A DNA stretch of 42,928 nt from a virus (IMGVR_UViG_3300047557_002645:1-42928); one strand, 5' to 3'. Numbered from the stretch's first letter, positions 27,933 through 36,621 are shown. The notes: generated by a model not told the origin, from the letters alone. Made by a program: numbers and translations.

Positions 27933-28070
27933 ATGTTTTATTATGAACTTTTCATGGAACTGGAAAAAATAATTCAAGAAAACGAGAGGCGCCGCAGAAG
28001 AAAAATATTTTTCTTGACTGTGGCGTTTTTTATTTGTATAATCAGTATCGTATATTTTTTAGTGAGGTAA
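27933..28070 (+). CDS. 45-residue membrane-anchored peptide
   Basis: MFYYELFMELEKIIQENERR, then RRRRKIFFLTVAFFICIISI and VYFLVR: a charged N-terminal helix with an arginine cluster followed by a C-terminal membrane segment. Its coding sequence contains the next gene's promoter. Function is unknown. Confidence 0.55.
   Translation: MFYYELFMELEKIIQENERRRRRKIFFLTVAFFICIISIVYFLVR
28014..28042 (+). promoter_or_regulatory. Sigma70-type promoter
   Basis: TTGACT (28014-28019), 17 bases, TATAAT (28037-28042), inside the small membrane gene; it serves the genes from 28073 onward. No GTTG/CAAC dyad is present. Confidence 0.75.
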
Positions 28071-28072
28071 TT

Positions 28073-28375
28073 ATGTTTATTGAAGTTAACTCGGTTATTC
28101 CCAAAAATTGTAAAGTCATTATCAACATGAACACCGTTATGGAAATTGCTCCTTTGGTTGCTGGTGGTTGTGTACTTTATTTCTCTACTCTTGAATCTGG
28201 TTCACCACGAACAATGACAGTATCCGATGAATATGCAATGTTCTCACAGTTTGTTCTACAGACTGTTTCAGCCGAGGACCTTGCACGAAGGTTTCCCAAG
28301 AAAAAAGTTGAAGAAGCAAATATCAAATCAAATAACAAAGGTGTTGAACTGAACATTCCTTCTTTTGGAGCATAA
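28073..28375 (+). CDS. Conserved phage protein
   Basis: 100 residues, MFIEVNSVIPKNCKVIINMN then TVMEIAPLVAGGCVLYFSTL and a FSQFVLQTVSAEDLARRFPK helix. The first 70 residues form a beta-rich unit known from other phage genomes. GAGG lies before the ATG. Confidence 0.7.
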   Translation: MFIEVNSVIPKNCKVIINMNTVMEIAPLVAGGCVLYFSTLESGSPRTMTVSDEYAMFSQFVLQTVSAEDLARRFPKKKVEEANIKSNNKGVELNIPSFGA

Positions 28376-28376
28376 T

Positions 28377-28613
28377 ATGTACACTTTTAAATATGAAGAT
28401 GAAGATGTCACTGTTGAAGTTAAAACTAAACATACTGGTGTTATGCTAGATGATCTTCTCAGTGCATTTGAAGATTTTTTAAGAGCATCAGGTTTCAATT
28501 GGATTGATTCAATTGAGCATGTACAAACCCTTAAAGAACAACCTACTGCACAATCTTCCCAGATGGAAATGGTGTTTCAGCCTATGTCGGCAAGAGGGCT
28601 TGGACCGGAATGA
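28377..28613 (+). CDS. Small acidic phage protein
   Basis: 78 residues, MYTFKYEDEDVTVEVKTKHT then LDDLLSAFEDFLRASGFNWI. A beta hairpin and an amphipathic helix. GGAG serves ATG 28377; a TTG start at 28365 is unlikely. Its stop overlaps the glycosyltransferase start (ATGA). Confidence 0.7.
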   Translation: MYTFKYEDEDVTVEVKTKHTGVMLDDLLSAFEDFLRASGFNWIDSIEHVQTLKEQPTAQSSQMEMVFQPMSARGLGPE

Positions 28614-29413
28614 AAATTAAAGTTTTCATCGTGACATGGAACGATGCGAATGCTCTCCATGAGAACTTACGAAGTCTGTTTCAAATTTATGACCGTGATA
28701 TTTCGAATCTGGCAGAAGTTCATGTCAATATCATCAATAACCATTCTAACTTTAATCTTAATCCTGTTTTTCATGAACATGTAAATGTGATTCACAATCG
28801 TGGTACTCCAGATTTTGCAACAGCAATGCTTGCAAGAATGTGGAACATGGCTTTGATACATGGATTTAAAGACCTGAACAATCCCGATGCTGATATTGTG
28901 GTCACTTCACAAGATGATACGGTATGGAACTTTGATTGGCTGTATCAATTGATTAAAGTTCATCGTGATTATGATTTTTATTCTGATGACGCCGGTGATA
29001 TGGTATGTTCTTATACGCCAAACGCCGTGAAGAAAATTGGTATGTGGGATGAAAGGTTTCATTATGGCTTTGGTGAAGGGGATTATTACCTGAGAGCAAT
29101 CAAATACCATCCAGATAAATCTACCATCAATGATTTTGCACATGGGCGAGTATGGAATCCGACCTTGCATCTAGCAAAACGCCCAGAACCGGAACTTTCT
29201 CGTTTATATGAACAGAGCCGATCACATGAATATCGTATCTTATCGTGGCATGTTTGGGAATATAAATGGAAACTTAGGCAATTAGAAGGCCGTTGGCCGG
29301 ATGATATCCAAGATATGGTCAATAATACCTTGCCAGTACCGCATCATGTGTTGTATCCTTATTTTGAAATGAACGTTGAAAACCTCAAAGAAAAAGGCTA
29401 TATCGTACCGTGA
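28610..29413 (+). CDS. GT-A fold glycosyltransferase (family 2-like)
   Basis: 267 residues. KIKVFIVTWNDANALHENLR is the nucleotide-binding start of family 2 transferases; TSQDDT (99-104) is the DXD-type metal site; WDERFHYGFGEGDYYLRAIK matches the acceptor-side ED motif. Such enzymes transfer a sugar from a nucleotide-sugar to a hydroxyl; in phages they modify DNA bases, virion proteins or host surface. No base-modification synthase is seen in the window, so the acceptor is unknown. Confidence 0.85.
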   Translation: MKIKVFIVTWNDANALHENLRSLFQIYDRDISNLAEVHVNIINNHSNFNLNPVFHEHVNVIHNRGTPDFATAMLARMWNMALIHGFKDLNNPDADIVVTSQDDTVWNFDWLYQLIKVHRDYDFYSDDAGDMVCSYTPNAVKKIGMWDERFHYGFGEGDYYLRAIKYHPDKSTINDFAHGRVWNPTLHLAKRPEPELSRLYEQSRSHEYRILSWHVWEYKWKLRQLEGRWPDDIQDMVNNTLPVPHHVLYPYFEMNVENLKEKGYIVP

Positions 29414-29955
29414 ATATTTTCTATCTACATAATGATCCTAAAATTTGTGCTGAGATGCATAACGATAAGCATTGTACGAAGATGGTTATTGAATACGCCC
29501 AACTTATGTCTACTGCACACCGTTTGCTTGATGGCGTGCCATATCTTGACAAGACCACCAACGGGCGCTCCATCAAACGGTGGCGTCTTGAAGGCGAGAA
29601 CGACACTGTTATGATGAAGGCTTCACATATCAATCATCCTTCAGCCGTATGGACCCGTTCAAATCGCCAAAACTATATCTGGCTATACCAGATGTGGTTT
29701 TATTTGTGTAAAGAATATACCTATCGGTATGGCAAAATTCATGCTGTAGAGAAACGTATGTCTGATGCATTGTATTTGCCTCCTGTTAACATCGTGAGCA
29801 GTGAGTTTTACGGTCCTACGCCGGCAATGCCTGATGATGCAAAAGTTCCCGGTGATTCTCTTGCATCTTATCGCAATTATTATAATCGCAACAAAACACA
29901 TCTTGCATCTTGGAAAAATCGACCTATTCCTGAATGGTATGGAGTAAATGTATGA
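29410..29955 (+). CDS. Conserved phage protein ('HNDKHCTKMVIEYAQLMSTAHR' type); GTG start
   Basis: 181 residues from GTG 29410, overlapping the glycosyltransferase stop. NIFYLHNDPKICAEMHNDKH and CTKMVIEYAQLMSTAHR are strongly conserved in a family found in T4-like and other phages. The H-x-D-K-H cluster could be a metal or active site. The downstream part is rich in aromatic residues (NYIWLYQMWFYL, NRPIPEWY). Enzymatic function is likely but I cannot name it. Confidence 0.75.
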   Translation: MNIFYLHNDPKICAEMHNDKHCTKMVIEYAQLMSTAHRLLDGVPYLDKTTNGRSIKRWRLEGENDTVMMKASHINHPSAVWTRSNRQNYIWLYQMWFYLCKEYTYRYGKIHAVEKRMSDALYLPPVNIVSSEFYGPTPAMPDDAKVPGDSLASYRNYYNRNKTHLASWKNRPIPEWYGVNV

Positions 29956-30221
29956 GAGATAAAAATACTGTAATGGCAATCCTACAGGAAGAATGTGCAG
30001 AAGTTGTACAGGCTGTTTCTAAAGTTTATCGTTTTGGGCTTGATAATTCTTGGAATGGTGTTACAAACAAACAAGCACTGATTACCGAAATTGGTGACGT
30101 TTTAGCACTTATTGATATTCTCGTTAAAGAGACGGATATAAATATTTCTGAAGATGATATACTGAATGCAATCGAAGCTAAACGAGAAAAACTTAAAATA
30201 TTTTTGCCCGAGACATTATGA
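29952..30221 (+). CDS. MazG-like nucleotide pyrophosphohydrolase
   Basis: 89 residues. ILQEECAEVVQAVSKVYRFG carries the E-E-x-x-E metal-binding helix and TEIGDVLALIDILV the E-x-x-D helix of all-alpha NTP pyrophosphatases. Phage MazG proteins hydrolyse dNTPs or the alarmone ppGpp, tuning nucleotide pools or delaying starvation responses. Length fits the single-domain MazG-like class. GTG/ATG overlap with the previous gene. Confidence 0.8.
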   Translation: MRDKNTVMAILQEECAEVVQAVSKVYRFGLDNSWNGVTNKQALITEIGDVLALIDILVKETDINISEDDILNAIEAKREKLKIFLPETL

Positions 30222-30799
30222 TACTTGATAACTTTTTCCCTTCAGTAGTTGCGCGAGAAGAACATTTCGATTGGGCAGATAGAATGCTGCCGGCCGTCAA
30301 AAACTTTTTTGATACACAGCCGTCAAATCAAGATTTTTATTACAACGGGCGTACCACACACGGTACAGGTTTAGATTTAACTAGGAATCCGGAATTTAAA
30401 CCTTTCACAGATTTTATTGTAGAAAAAGGTAAATACTTTTTGGAAATACAAGGATTTGATCCCAACCCGATTCGTTTTAATCCATACTTCTTTCTAAATT
30501 CATTCTCAAAAGGTAGCAGCCATCCAAAACATGTACATTCACAGTGTACACTGTCTGGCATTTTCTATCTTCAAACTCCTCCAGGTTCTTCAAAGATTCG
30601 TTTCTATCCGAATCAACCATTTAGGGACTTCTTTGATTATTTTTTTCATATAAAAGATCCCAACAATTGGTATGCAATGCCACACTACGAATACACTCCT
30701 TATCCAGGTTTATTGTTAATTTGGCCAGGTTGGTTATATCATGAAGTCGCACCAAATCTATCCGAAGAACCTCGTATGTCAATCGTTTTTAACATGTAA
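30218..30799 (+). CDS. 2OG-Fe(II) oxygenase (TIGR02466-like)
   Basis: 193 residues. HPKHVHSQCTLSGIFYLQTP contains the first iron ligands (H105, H107), IWPGWLYHEVAPN the distal histidine (H175) and EEPRMSIVFN the 2-oxoglutarate arginine (R186). This subfamily is widespread in aquatic T4-like phages. The substrate is unknown. It differs clearly from the oxygenase at 4897-5457, so the two are not recent duplicates. Confidence 0.85.
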   Translation: MILDNFFPSVVAREEHFDWADRMLPAVKNFFDTQPSNQDFYYNGRTTHGTGLDLTRNPEFKPFTDFIVEKGKYFLEIQGFDPNPIRFNPYFFLNSFSKGSSHPKHVHSQCTLSGIFYLQTPPGSSKIRFYPNQPFRDFFDYFFHIKDPNNWYAMPHYEYTPYPGLLLIWPGWLYHEVAPNLSEEPRMSIVFNM

Positions 30800-30804
30800 A
30801 TAAA

Positions 30805-31086
30805 ATGCCAACATATCAATTCTTAAATAAAGAAACAAACGAAATAGAAGAATACACATTTAGTGTAAAAGTTCTAGATGAATTCAAGCAATTGAATCCG
30901 CACCTGGAAACTTATCACTCTGTTGATAGTCTTCCAGTTTTTGGTGATGGTATGCGTATGAGTGTTCCAAGTATGGGACAACCAGATGCAAGATTTGAGC
31001 GAGAAATTATCGGGCGTATTAAAGAAAAAGTGCCAGGAAATGTTTTGGCCCGATCCCATAAAACTAAAATGCCAAGAGAATGGTGA
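30805..31086 (+). CDS. Conserved T4-like phage protein
   Basis: 93 residues, MPTYQFLNKETNEIEEYTFS then LDEFKQLNPHLETYHSV and a C-terminal HKTKMPREW. Looks related to short FmdB-like regulators at the start (PTYxF) but lacks the zinc cysteines. Commonly encoded near phoH in T4-like aquatic phages. Function is unknown. Confidence 0.75.
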   Translation: MPTYQFLNKETNEIEEYTFSVKVLDEFKQLNPHLETYHSVDSLPVFGDGMRMSVPSMGQPDARFEREIIGRIKEKVPGNVLARSHKTKMPREW

Positions 31087-31104
31087 CCAGCATGAGGAGT
31101 ATTA

Positions 31105-31806
31105 ATGGCCACAGGAAAAAAGAAATCAGCCGCTGCACAGGCACAGTCGCAGCATTTTGGGCTTCGTAATATTGAACCCCTTACCGATAATCAAAGAAAA
31201 ACATTTCAGGAATTTGAAAAAGGTAATAACATAGTTCTATCAGGTTCAGCAGGTACAGGTAAATCTTTTCTTGCACTCTATCTTTCACTAAAAGATTTAC
31301 TTGAACCTAATTCATACTATGATAGAATCATAATCATTCGTTCGGCCGTACCTTCAAGAGATTTAGGTTTTGTTCCCGGTACATTGGAAGAAAAATCTAA
31401 AATCTATCAAGAACCATACATGAACATTGTCAATGAATTGATCGGGCGTGGTGATGCATGGCACTTTCTGTTGAACAAAGAGATTATACAATTTCAAACA
31501 ACAAGTTTTCTCCGTGGTTTGACATTTAGAAATTGCATTCTCGTATTTGATGAATTTCAATCGGCAACATTTCATGAAATTGATTCTGTGCTAACCCGTG
31601 TCGGTGAAAATTGTCGGTTCTTTTTATGTGGCGATTGCAATCAAAACGACCTCAATATTAAAAAAGAGAAATCTGGTTTTCATGATGCATTGACAATTTT
31701 AGAGAAACTTGAAAACACTTCGCATATTCAATTTAAATTGGAAGATATTGTGCGAAGCGGATTTGTGAAAAATTATTTAATCGTGAAAGAGAAACTAAAA
31801 CTATAA
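31105..31806 (+). CDS. phoH: PhoH-like ATPase
   Basis: 233 residues. Walker A GSAGTGKS (47-54), IIIRSAVPSRDLGFVPGTLE, Walker B LVFDEFQSA and the CGDCNQNDL motif are the PhoH family signature. PhoH is a standard marker of aquatic phages; it is an ATPase/RNA-binding protein with an unclear role, sometimes tied to phosphate stress. GAGGAG precedes the ATG, and the stop overlaps the exonuclease start. Confidence 0.95.
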   Translation: MATGKKKSAAAQAQSQHFGLRNIEPLTDNQRKTFQEFEKGNNIVLSGSAGTGKSFLALYLSLKDLLEPNSYYDRIIIIRSAVPSRDLGFVPGTLEEKSKIYQEPYMNIVNELIGRGDAWHFLLNKEIIQFQTTSFLRGLTFRNCILVFDEFQSATFHEIDSVLTRVGENCRFFLCGDCNQNDLNIKKEKSGFHDALTILEKLENTSHIQFKLEDIVRSGFVKNYLIVKEKLKL

Positions 31807-32468
31807 TGTTCACCCACTGCCCACCCAAACCTCTACCAAAACTTCAATCAAAAACTCTTGATGACGGTAAAAGATATTACACTACACCAAGTGGTATGGT
31901 TTTACCATCTGTCACGACCGTAATCGGTGCAAAAGGTAAACAAGGCATCATGGAATGGAGAAAGAGGGTTGGTGAGGAAGAAGCCAACCGGATCTCAAGG
32001 TTTGCGGCTGGGCGTGGTACGAAAATGCACGACTTAGTTGAGAAATACCTACTTAATGAAACCATAGATTGGAACGACCAAATGCCTGATGGCGTCTACA
32101 TGTTCCGCAAGATAGCACGAGAGTTAAAGAATATTAATAATATTCATTACATGGAAGATGCGCTTTGGTCTGAAAAACTGGGGCTTGCTGGGCGCGTAGA
32201 CTGTATTGCAGAATGGAAAGGTAAACTTTCTGTAATTGATTTCAAGACCTCACAAAAAATAAAACAAAAAGAACACATCCAGAACTATTTTGCACAATGC
32301 ACTGCATATGCAATGATGTATGAAGAATTGATTGGTGTTCCCATCAATCAAATTGTGGTACTAATTGCAGTCGATGAAGGCGTTTTTCAGGTTTTCGAAG
32401 AAAAAACGGAAGACCATGTATCAACTCTTGCTGAATACATTGATTATTACCATAAAATTAGAACATAA
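31806..32468 (+). CDS. PD-(D/E)XK exonuclease (MGME1/Cas4-like)
   Basis: 220 residues. SVTTVIGAKGKQGIMEWRKR near the N-terminus, GTKMHDLVEKYL, then GLAGRVDCIAEWKGKLSVID-FKTSQ with D132, D145 and K147 as the catalytic D...DxK set, and YFAQCTAYAMMYEE as the trailing helix. This is the single-strand exonuclease type found next to phoH in T4-like aquatic phages. Likely role: DNA repair or recombination. Confidence 0.88.
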   Translation: MFTHCPPKPLPKLQSKTLDDGKRYYTTPSGMVLPSVTTVIGAKGKQGIMEWRKRVGEEEANRISRFAAGRGTKMHDLVEKYLLNETIDWNDQMPDGVYMFRKIARELKNINNIHYMEDALWSEKLGLAGRVDCIAEWKGKLSVIDFKTSQKIKQKEHIQNYFAQCTAYAMMYEELIGVPINQIVVLIAVDEGVFQVFEEKTEDHVSTLAEYIDYYHKIRT

Positions 32469-32471
32469 ATA
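32465..32471 (+). promoter_or_regulatory. Late-promoter-like ATAAATA before the fibre genes
   Basis: ATAAATA at 32465-32471, 33 bases before ATG 32504. It precedes the first of three virion-type repeat proteins, as expected for a T4-type late promoter (TATAAATA in T4). Confidence 0.5.
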
Positions 32472-32503
32472 TGTATAATACATTCACATAATTTAAAAAA
32501 TTC

Positions 32504-33454
32504 ATGCCAGCTACTTCAAATACAACAGGCGTATTGTATTCCGATACCACCTTTCAATCTTCCTTGAAAAGTCAAGTGAGGGCCATATTTGGATATGGTC
32601 TTAATGCTTCTAGTGTTCGGGTTTCTATTACTAATCTTGTTAATAATATTGGTTTAGTTGGTACAGATGTAACAGGAGTAGGTACAGCAAGAAATTATTT
32701 GGCGGCAGCAGGGTATGGAGGCGATAAGGCTATATTTGGATATGGAACATCGAGTGGTGGTGTATCTTCTGTAACTAATCTTGTTTCTTTTACTGGTGTT
32801 GTTGCAACCGATACAACTGGTGTTGGAACGTCTCGAACATATCTGGCAGCAGCAGGCTATGGTGGTGATAAGGCTATATTCGGATACGGTTATACAACAT
32901 TAGAAGTTTCAATGACTAATTTAGTCTCAAACATTGGCGTCGTTGCAACAGATACGACTGGAGTTGGAACGGCCAGGTACAGTCTAGCGGCCGCAGGATA
33001 TGGTGGCGATAAAGCCATATTTGGATATGGCTATACAACAACTCGTGTTTCAATGACAAATCTTGTATCAAATGCCGGTGTTGTTGCGACAGACACTACT
33101 GGTGTTGGAACGGCTAGAGATGCTTTAGCAGCAGCAGGATATGGTGGCGATAAAGCCATATTTGGATACGGAACCACATCAGGTGCTTTCGGTTCCTCAG
33201 GTGGGAGAGTTTCTACAACCAATCTTGTATCAAATTTAGGTGTTGTTGCAACAGATACGACTGGTGTGGGCAGTTCTCGTTATTTTTTAGCGGCAGCAGG
33301 ATATGGCGGAGATAAGGCCATATTTGGATATGGGTTTACAAATACATCAGCTTCGATGACCAATCTTGTATCAAATACAGGTGTTGTTGCGACAGACACT
33401 ACTGGTGTTGGAACGGCTAGAGACGGTCTAGCGGCAGCAAGTTATTTTTCATAA
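32504..33454 (+). CDS. Six-repeat beta-propeller-like fibre/adhesin protein, copy 1
   Basis: 316 residues. After a short N-terminus (GVLYSDTTFQSSLKSQ, similar to the 'DGTxQTSA' trimer motif of phage fibres) come six repeats of about 45-50 residues: AIFGYG, a variable loop, TNLVSN, GVVATDTTGVGTAR, LAAAGYGGDK. The regular repeat length and GG/Y pattern suggest a six-bladed propeller of kelch type. Variability is confined to the loop after AIFGYG, as expected for a binding face. Likely a receptor-binding or decoration protein of the virion. Confidence 0.8.
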   Translation: MPATSNTTGVLYSDTTFQSSLKSQVRAIFGYGLNASSVRVSITNLVNNIGLVGTDVTGVGTARNYLAAAGYGGDKAIFGYGTSSGGVSSVTNLVSFTGVVATDTTGVGTSRTYLAAAGYGGDKAIFGYGYTTLEVSMTNLVSNIGVVATDTTGVGTARYSLAAAGYGGDKAIFGYGYTTTRVSMTNLVSNAGVVATDTTGVGTARDALAAAGYGGDKAIFGYGTTSGAFGSSGGRVSTTNLVSNLGVVATDTTGVGSSRYFLAAAGYGGDKAIFGYGFTNTSASMTNLVSNTGVVATDTTGVGTARDGLAAASYFS

Positions 33455-35330
33455 AAAGATAAAAAAATGCCCACGATACTAAAAAATTTAAGTTTTGCTT
33501 TTAATGATACAACAGAAATAACTACTGCTAGAACAGGCATTAGAGCAATATTTGGATATGGTTCTGCTTCTTTTAGTCAAGTTTCAATTACAAATCTTGT
33601 TAATAATCTTGGTTTAGTTGATACAAATACAACTGGAGTAGGAACTGCCAGATATGATTTAGCGGCAGCAGTGTATGGTGGCGATAAAGCGATATTTGGA
33701 TACGGTTCTAATTCTGGTGGCAATTTGTCAGTTACAAATCTTGTATCAAATACAGGTGTTGTTGCAACTGATACGACTGGTGTAGGTACAGCTAGGTATG
33801 GATTAGCAGCAGCCGGGTATGGTGGCGATAAAGCGATATTTGGATACGGTTTCCCAGGCACATCTGTTACAAATCTGGTATCTAATACAGGTGTTGTTGC
33901 AACAGATATTACTGGAATAGGAACTTCTAGATATCTTCTAGCCGCAGCAGGGTATGGTGGCGATAAGGCTATATTTGGATATGGCTTTACATCAGTAAGT
34001 GTTTCTATGACAAATCTTGTATCTAATGCGGGCGTCGTTGCAACTGATACTACTGGTGTCGGTACTGCTCGATATAGTTTAGCGGCAGCAGGTTATGGTA
34101 GTGATAAAGCTATATTTGGTTATGGGCGAACAACATCTAACGTATCTATGACAAATCTTGTATCTAATGCGGGCGTCGTTGCAACTGACACAACTGGTGT
34201 TGGTACAGCTAGACAATATCTTGCAGCGGCAGGATATGGAGGAGATAAAGCTATATTTGGATACGGTACAACCGGTTCCGACACATCAGTTACCAATCTT
34301 GTATCTAATGCTGGCGTTGTTGCAACTGACACAACTGGTGTTGGGACAGCTAGAAGTAGTTTAGCCGCATCATCTTTTAGTGGATAAAAGGTAAAACAAA
34401 TGCCCACAGTATTAATTACGTCTGGATTACAGTTTAATGATGGTACAGTGAGAACCTCTGCGCTCATTTCTGAAATGGCCATATTTGGTTATGGAATTAC
34501 AGTAGGTTCTCAAAATATAACAAATATTATCTCTAGCACAGGTGTTGCATCTACAGACCAGACTGGTGTTGGTTTAAATCGCTATGGATTAGCAGCAGCA
34601 GGATATGGCGGTGATAGAGCTATATTTGGTTATGGCAGATTCACTTCAAGTAATAGAGCTGAGACAAATTTAGTTTCAAATTTAGGTGTCGTTGCTACAG
34701 ATACAGGTGGTGTAGGAACTGCAAGATATTATCTTGCTGCGGCAGGTTATGGCTTCGATAAAGCAATATTTGGCTACGGAATTACTTCAACAAACCAATC
34801 AGTATCTAATCTAGTATCGAACATTGGTGTTGTTGCAACTGATACGACTGGTGTAGGTAGTGCAAGACACGGTTTAGCAGCAGCAATATATGGTGGTGAT
34901 AAAGCCATATTTGGTTATGGGGATTCAACAGCTATTACTAGTATAACTAATTTAGTTTCGAATGCTGGTGTTGTTGCAACTGATACGACTGGTGTGGGTA
35001 CTGCGCGTAAGTATTTGGCAGCGGCAGGATATGGTGGAGATAAAGCCATATTTGGATACGGAACCACAACAGGAGGTTCAGCAGCAAGTGTTTCTACAAC
35101 TAATCTGGTATCAAATGCTGGTGTTGTTGCAACAGATACAACTGGCGTAGGCACCGCACGTTCTTATTTGGCTGCATCAACATACGGAGGTGATAAAGCT
35201 ATATTTGGATACGGACAATTAACATCAGGTTCAAATACAACTTTGACGAATCTCGTATCCAATACTGGTGTCGTTTCTTCTGATACAACGGGAGCAGGAA
35301 CTGCCAGAAACTCTTTAGCCGCAGCGGTTT
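32585..35330 (+). repeat. Eighteen-unit coding repeat across three genes
   Basis: Each of the three genes 32504-33454, 33467-34387 and 34400-35338 holds six copies of a roughly 140-base unit. Neighbouring units share long identical DNA tracts coding TNLVSN and VVATDTTGVGTAR. The array offers ample substrate for unequal recombination and blade swapping. Confidence 0.85.
33467..34387 (+). CDS. Six-repeat beta-propeller-like fibre/adhesin protein, copy 2
   Basis: 306 residues, same layout as copy 1: N-terminus MPTILKNLSFAFNDTTEITT, six AIFGYG repeats, end SSLAASSFSG. The third repeat is shortened in its variable loop (GFPGTSV). It starts 12 bases after copy 1 and has its own ribosome site only weakly, so translation may be coupled. 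Confidence 0.8.
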   Translation: MPTILKNLSFAFNDTTEITTARTGIRAIFGYGSASFSQVSITNLVNNLGLVDTNTTGVGTARYDLAAAVYGGDKAIFGYGSNSGGNLSVTNLVSNTGVVATDTTGVGTARYGLAAAGYGGDKAIFGYGFPGTSVTNLVSNTGVVATDITGIGTSRYLLAAAGYGGDKAIFGYGFTSVSVSMTNLVSNAGVVATDTTGVGTARYSLAAAGYGSDKAIFGYGRTTSNVSMTNLVSNAGVVATDTTGVGTARQYLAAAGYGGDKAIFGYGTTGSDTSVTNLVSNAGVVATDTTGVGTARSSLAASSFSG

Positions 35331-35338
35331 TTGGTTAA
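34400..35338 (+). CDS. Six-repeat beta-propeller-like fibre/adhesin protein, copy 3
   Basis: 312 residues. N-terminus LITSGLQFNDGTVRTSALIS carries the clearest phage-fibre motif (F-x-DGT-x-x-TSA). Six AIFGYG repeats follow; the first unit is the most divergent (TNIISSTGVASTDQTGVG) and lacks the GGDK lead. Last unit also varies (VVSSDTTGAGTAR). It ends in AAAVFG. Confidence 0.8.
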   Translation: MPTVLITSGLQFNDGTVRTSALISEMAIFGYGITVGSQNITNIISSTGVASTDQTGVGLNRYGLAAAGYGGDRAIFGYGRFTSSNRAETNLVSNLGVVATDTGGVGTARYYLAAAGYGFDKAIFGYGITSTNQSVSNLVSNIGVVATDTTGVGSARHGLAAAIYGGDKAIFGYGDSTAITSITNLVSNAGVVATDTTGVGTARKYLAAAGYGGDKAIFGYGTTTGGSAASVSTTNLVSNAGVVATDTTGVGTARSYLAASTYGGDKAIFGYGQLTSGSNTTLTNLVSNTGVVSSDTTGAGTARNSLAAAVFG

Positions 35339-35344
35339 TAAATA
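35338..35344 (+). promoter_or_regulatory. Late-promoter-like ATAAATA
   Basis: ATAAATA at 35338-35344, 28 bases before ATG 35373, after the last fibre gene. TGAAGGAG then precedes the ATG as ribosome site. Confidence 0.4.
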
Positions 35345-35372
35345 AATGTTCATAATTGAAGGAGTTTGAAAA

Positions 35373-36032
35373 ATGGCAGCAAAGTTGAATTCTGAGTTTA
35401 ATTATCGTTATCAAGTTATGGGTGATACAGTATGGGAAAAAATTAAACATCTTCAAAACTTTTTAGTCGGCCGCAAACGGGCGGCAGCACTTGAGCAAGT
35501 TGCGGATCTAAAATATCAAGCGAAACTAGCAGAACTAGAGCATTTAAAAAATAATAATGGACTTCCACATTTAATTTTAAACTTACAAGCAGAAATTATT
35601 GAAATCGAATCAGTTCAGGAAGACCAAAGACAAAATTTCGAATTAAATAAACAAGAAATTAAAATTCTCGAAAAACTTTTAGATGAACTTTTTGTTTTAG
35701 CAGAACCAACACGATTAAAACATTCTGATGAAACACCATATACGGATGAAGAAATGTTTGAAGCGAACGCAGCGAACGAATTCACTGTTATGATTGGTAA
35801 AGAAATACAAGCCGAAATTATTGCAAACGGAAGACCTTCGCCGGCAAAATTAAAAAACGCAATGTCAAACCCTTATACATTTGCAGCTTTAAAACAAGTT
35901 GGATTAATTCCAGAAGAAGCAATGTTACTTGAAGGTAATGTCGATCCACTTCGTATTGAATTACGACCTGCACCATCAACTGTGCAACTAGAAAACAACC
36001 AAGTTAAAGTAGGGCTTTTGGAGGAAAAATAA
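35373..36032 (+). CDS. Coiled-coil virion or fibre-accessory protein
   Basis: 219 residues with long predicted coiled coils (AKLAELEHLKNNNGLPHLIL and FELNKQEIKILEKLLDELFV). The position directly after the fibre proteins and before the next gene suggests a structural or assembly partner. No family recognised with confidence. Confidence 0.65.
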   Translation: MAAKLNSEFNYRYQVMGDTVWEKIKHLQNFLVGRKRAAALEQVADLKYQAKLAELEHLKNNNGLPHLILNLQAEIIEIESVQEDQRQNFELNKQEIKILEKLLDELFVLAEPTRLKHSDETPYTDEEMFEANAANEFTVMIGKEIQAEIIANGRPSPAKLKNAMSNPYTFAALKQVGLIPEEAMLLEGNVDPLRIELRPAPSTVQLENNQVKVGLLEEK

Positions 36033-36439
36033 TGTTTTACCTTTGTTCAGTAGAAGCAAAAGATTTATCAACCGTTTTAGGTACACCAGAGCGTCCCGGT
36101 GAGCCTGAAACGCCACCAAAATATTCCAATCTCCAAACGATTATGATCGGTCAAAGACCAGATTCTTCTGGCTATCTTCTACTTTCAAATCAAGTTATCA
36201 AAGAATTCACTAAACTAAATTCTGTGCCAGAAGGGTATGATTTTATCTTCCGTCAAAGTTGGGGTTTAACAATTACGGAAGAAATTATTCATCGTGTTAT
36301 TGACACACTCAGAGCAGAATCCTATCCACCAATGGCAGATTATTTGGATGCAATCGTAAAAGGTGATGATGCTCAAAAAGAAAAATATCTCGATGACTGT
36401 CTGGCAGTAAAAGAAAAATATCCAAAATTTAGTTGGTAA
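36032..36439 (+). CDS. Probable fibre-assembly-type protein
   Basis: 135 residues. The C-terminal part SYPPMADYLDAIVKGDDAQK then YLDDCLAVKEKYPKFSW has the 'YPsxxdqLDAixkGd' pattern often found at the end of phage tail-fibre-associated proteins. The N-terminal half is beta-rich. TAATG overlap with the previous gene. The chaperone role is inferred from motif and position only. Confidence 0.6.
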   Translation: MFYLCSVEAKDLSTVLGTPERPGEPETPPKYSNLQTIMIGQRPDSSGYLLLSNQVIKEFTKLNSVPEGYDFIFRQSWGLTITEEIIHRVIDTLRAESYPPMADYLDAIVKGDDAQKEKYLDDCLAVKEKYPKFSW

Positions 36440-36472
36440 AACACTTGACAAGTTATAAGGATATAGTATAAT
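36439..36472 (+). promoter_or_regulatory. Sigma70-type promoter with degenerate half dyad
   Basis: AAAC (36439-36442), AC, TTGACA (36445-36450), 16 bases, TATAAT (36467-36472). The T of the -10 box overlaps ATG 36471, so a message from here would begin at about 36479, close to the internal in-frame ATG 36480. Confidence 0.6.
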
Positions 36473-36620
36473 GAAGTATATGGACGATTATACAAGTTTT
36501 GAAGTTCAAAAAAGAATCCTTCTAGAATACATGCAGGTTATGATTGCACTAGAAGATTGGCATGGTGTTGCCGACGTTGCTATGGATTTGAGAGAATTGG
36601 AAGCCAAAAACAAATCCTAA
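36471..36620 (+). CDS. 49-residue conserved phage protein
   Basis: Reads MKYMDDYTSFEVQKRILLEY then MQVMIALEDWHGVADVAMDL and RELEAKNKS. The EDWHGVADxAMDLREL end is a frequent motif of tiny phage proteins. ATG 36471 overlaps a -10 box; ATG 36480 would give 46 residues. AAGGA at 36456-36460 could serve either start. Confidence 0.7.
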   Translation: MKYMDDYTSFEVQKRILLEYMQVMIALEDWHGVADVAMDLRELEAKNKS

Positions 36621-36621
36621 T

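Noticed and set aside
32585-35330. A CRISPR array or non-coding tandem repeat
   Set aside because: The units are about 140 bases, lie in three intact open frames, and vary in step with codon positions.
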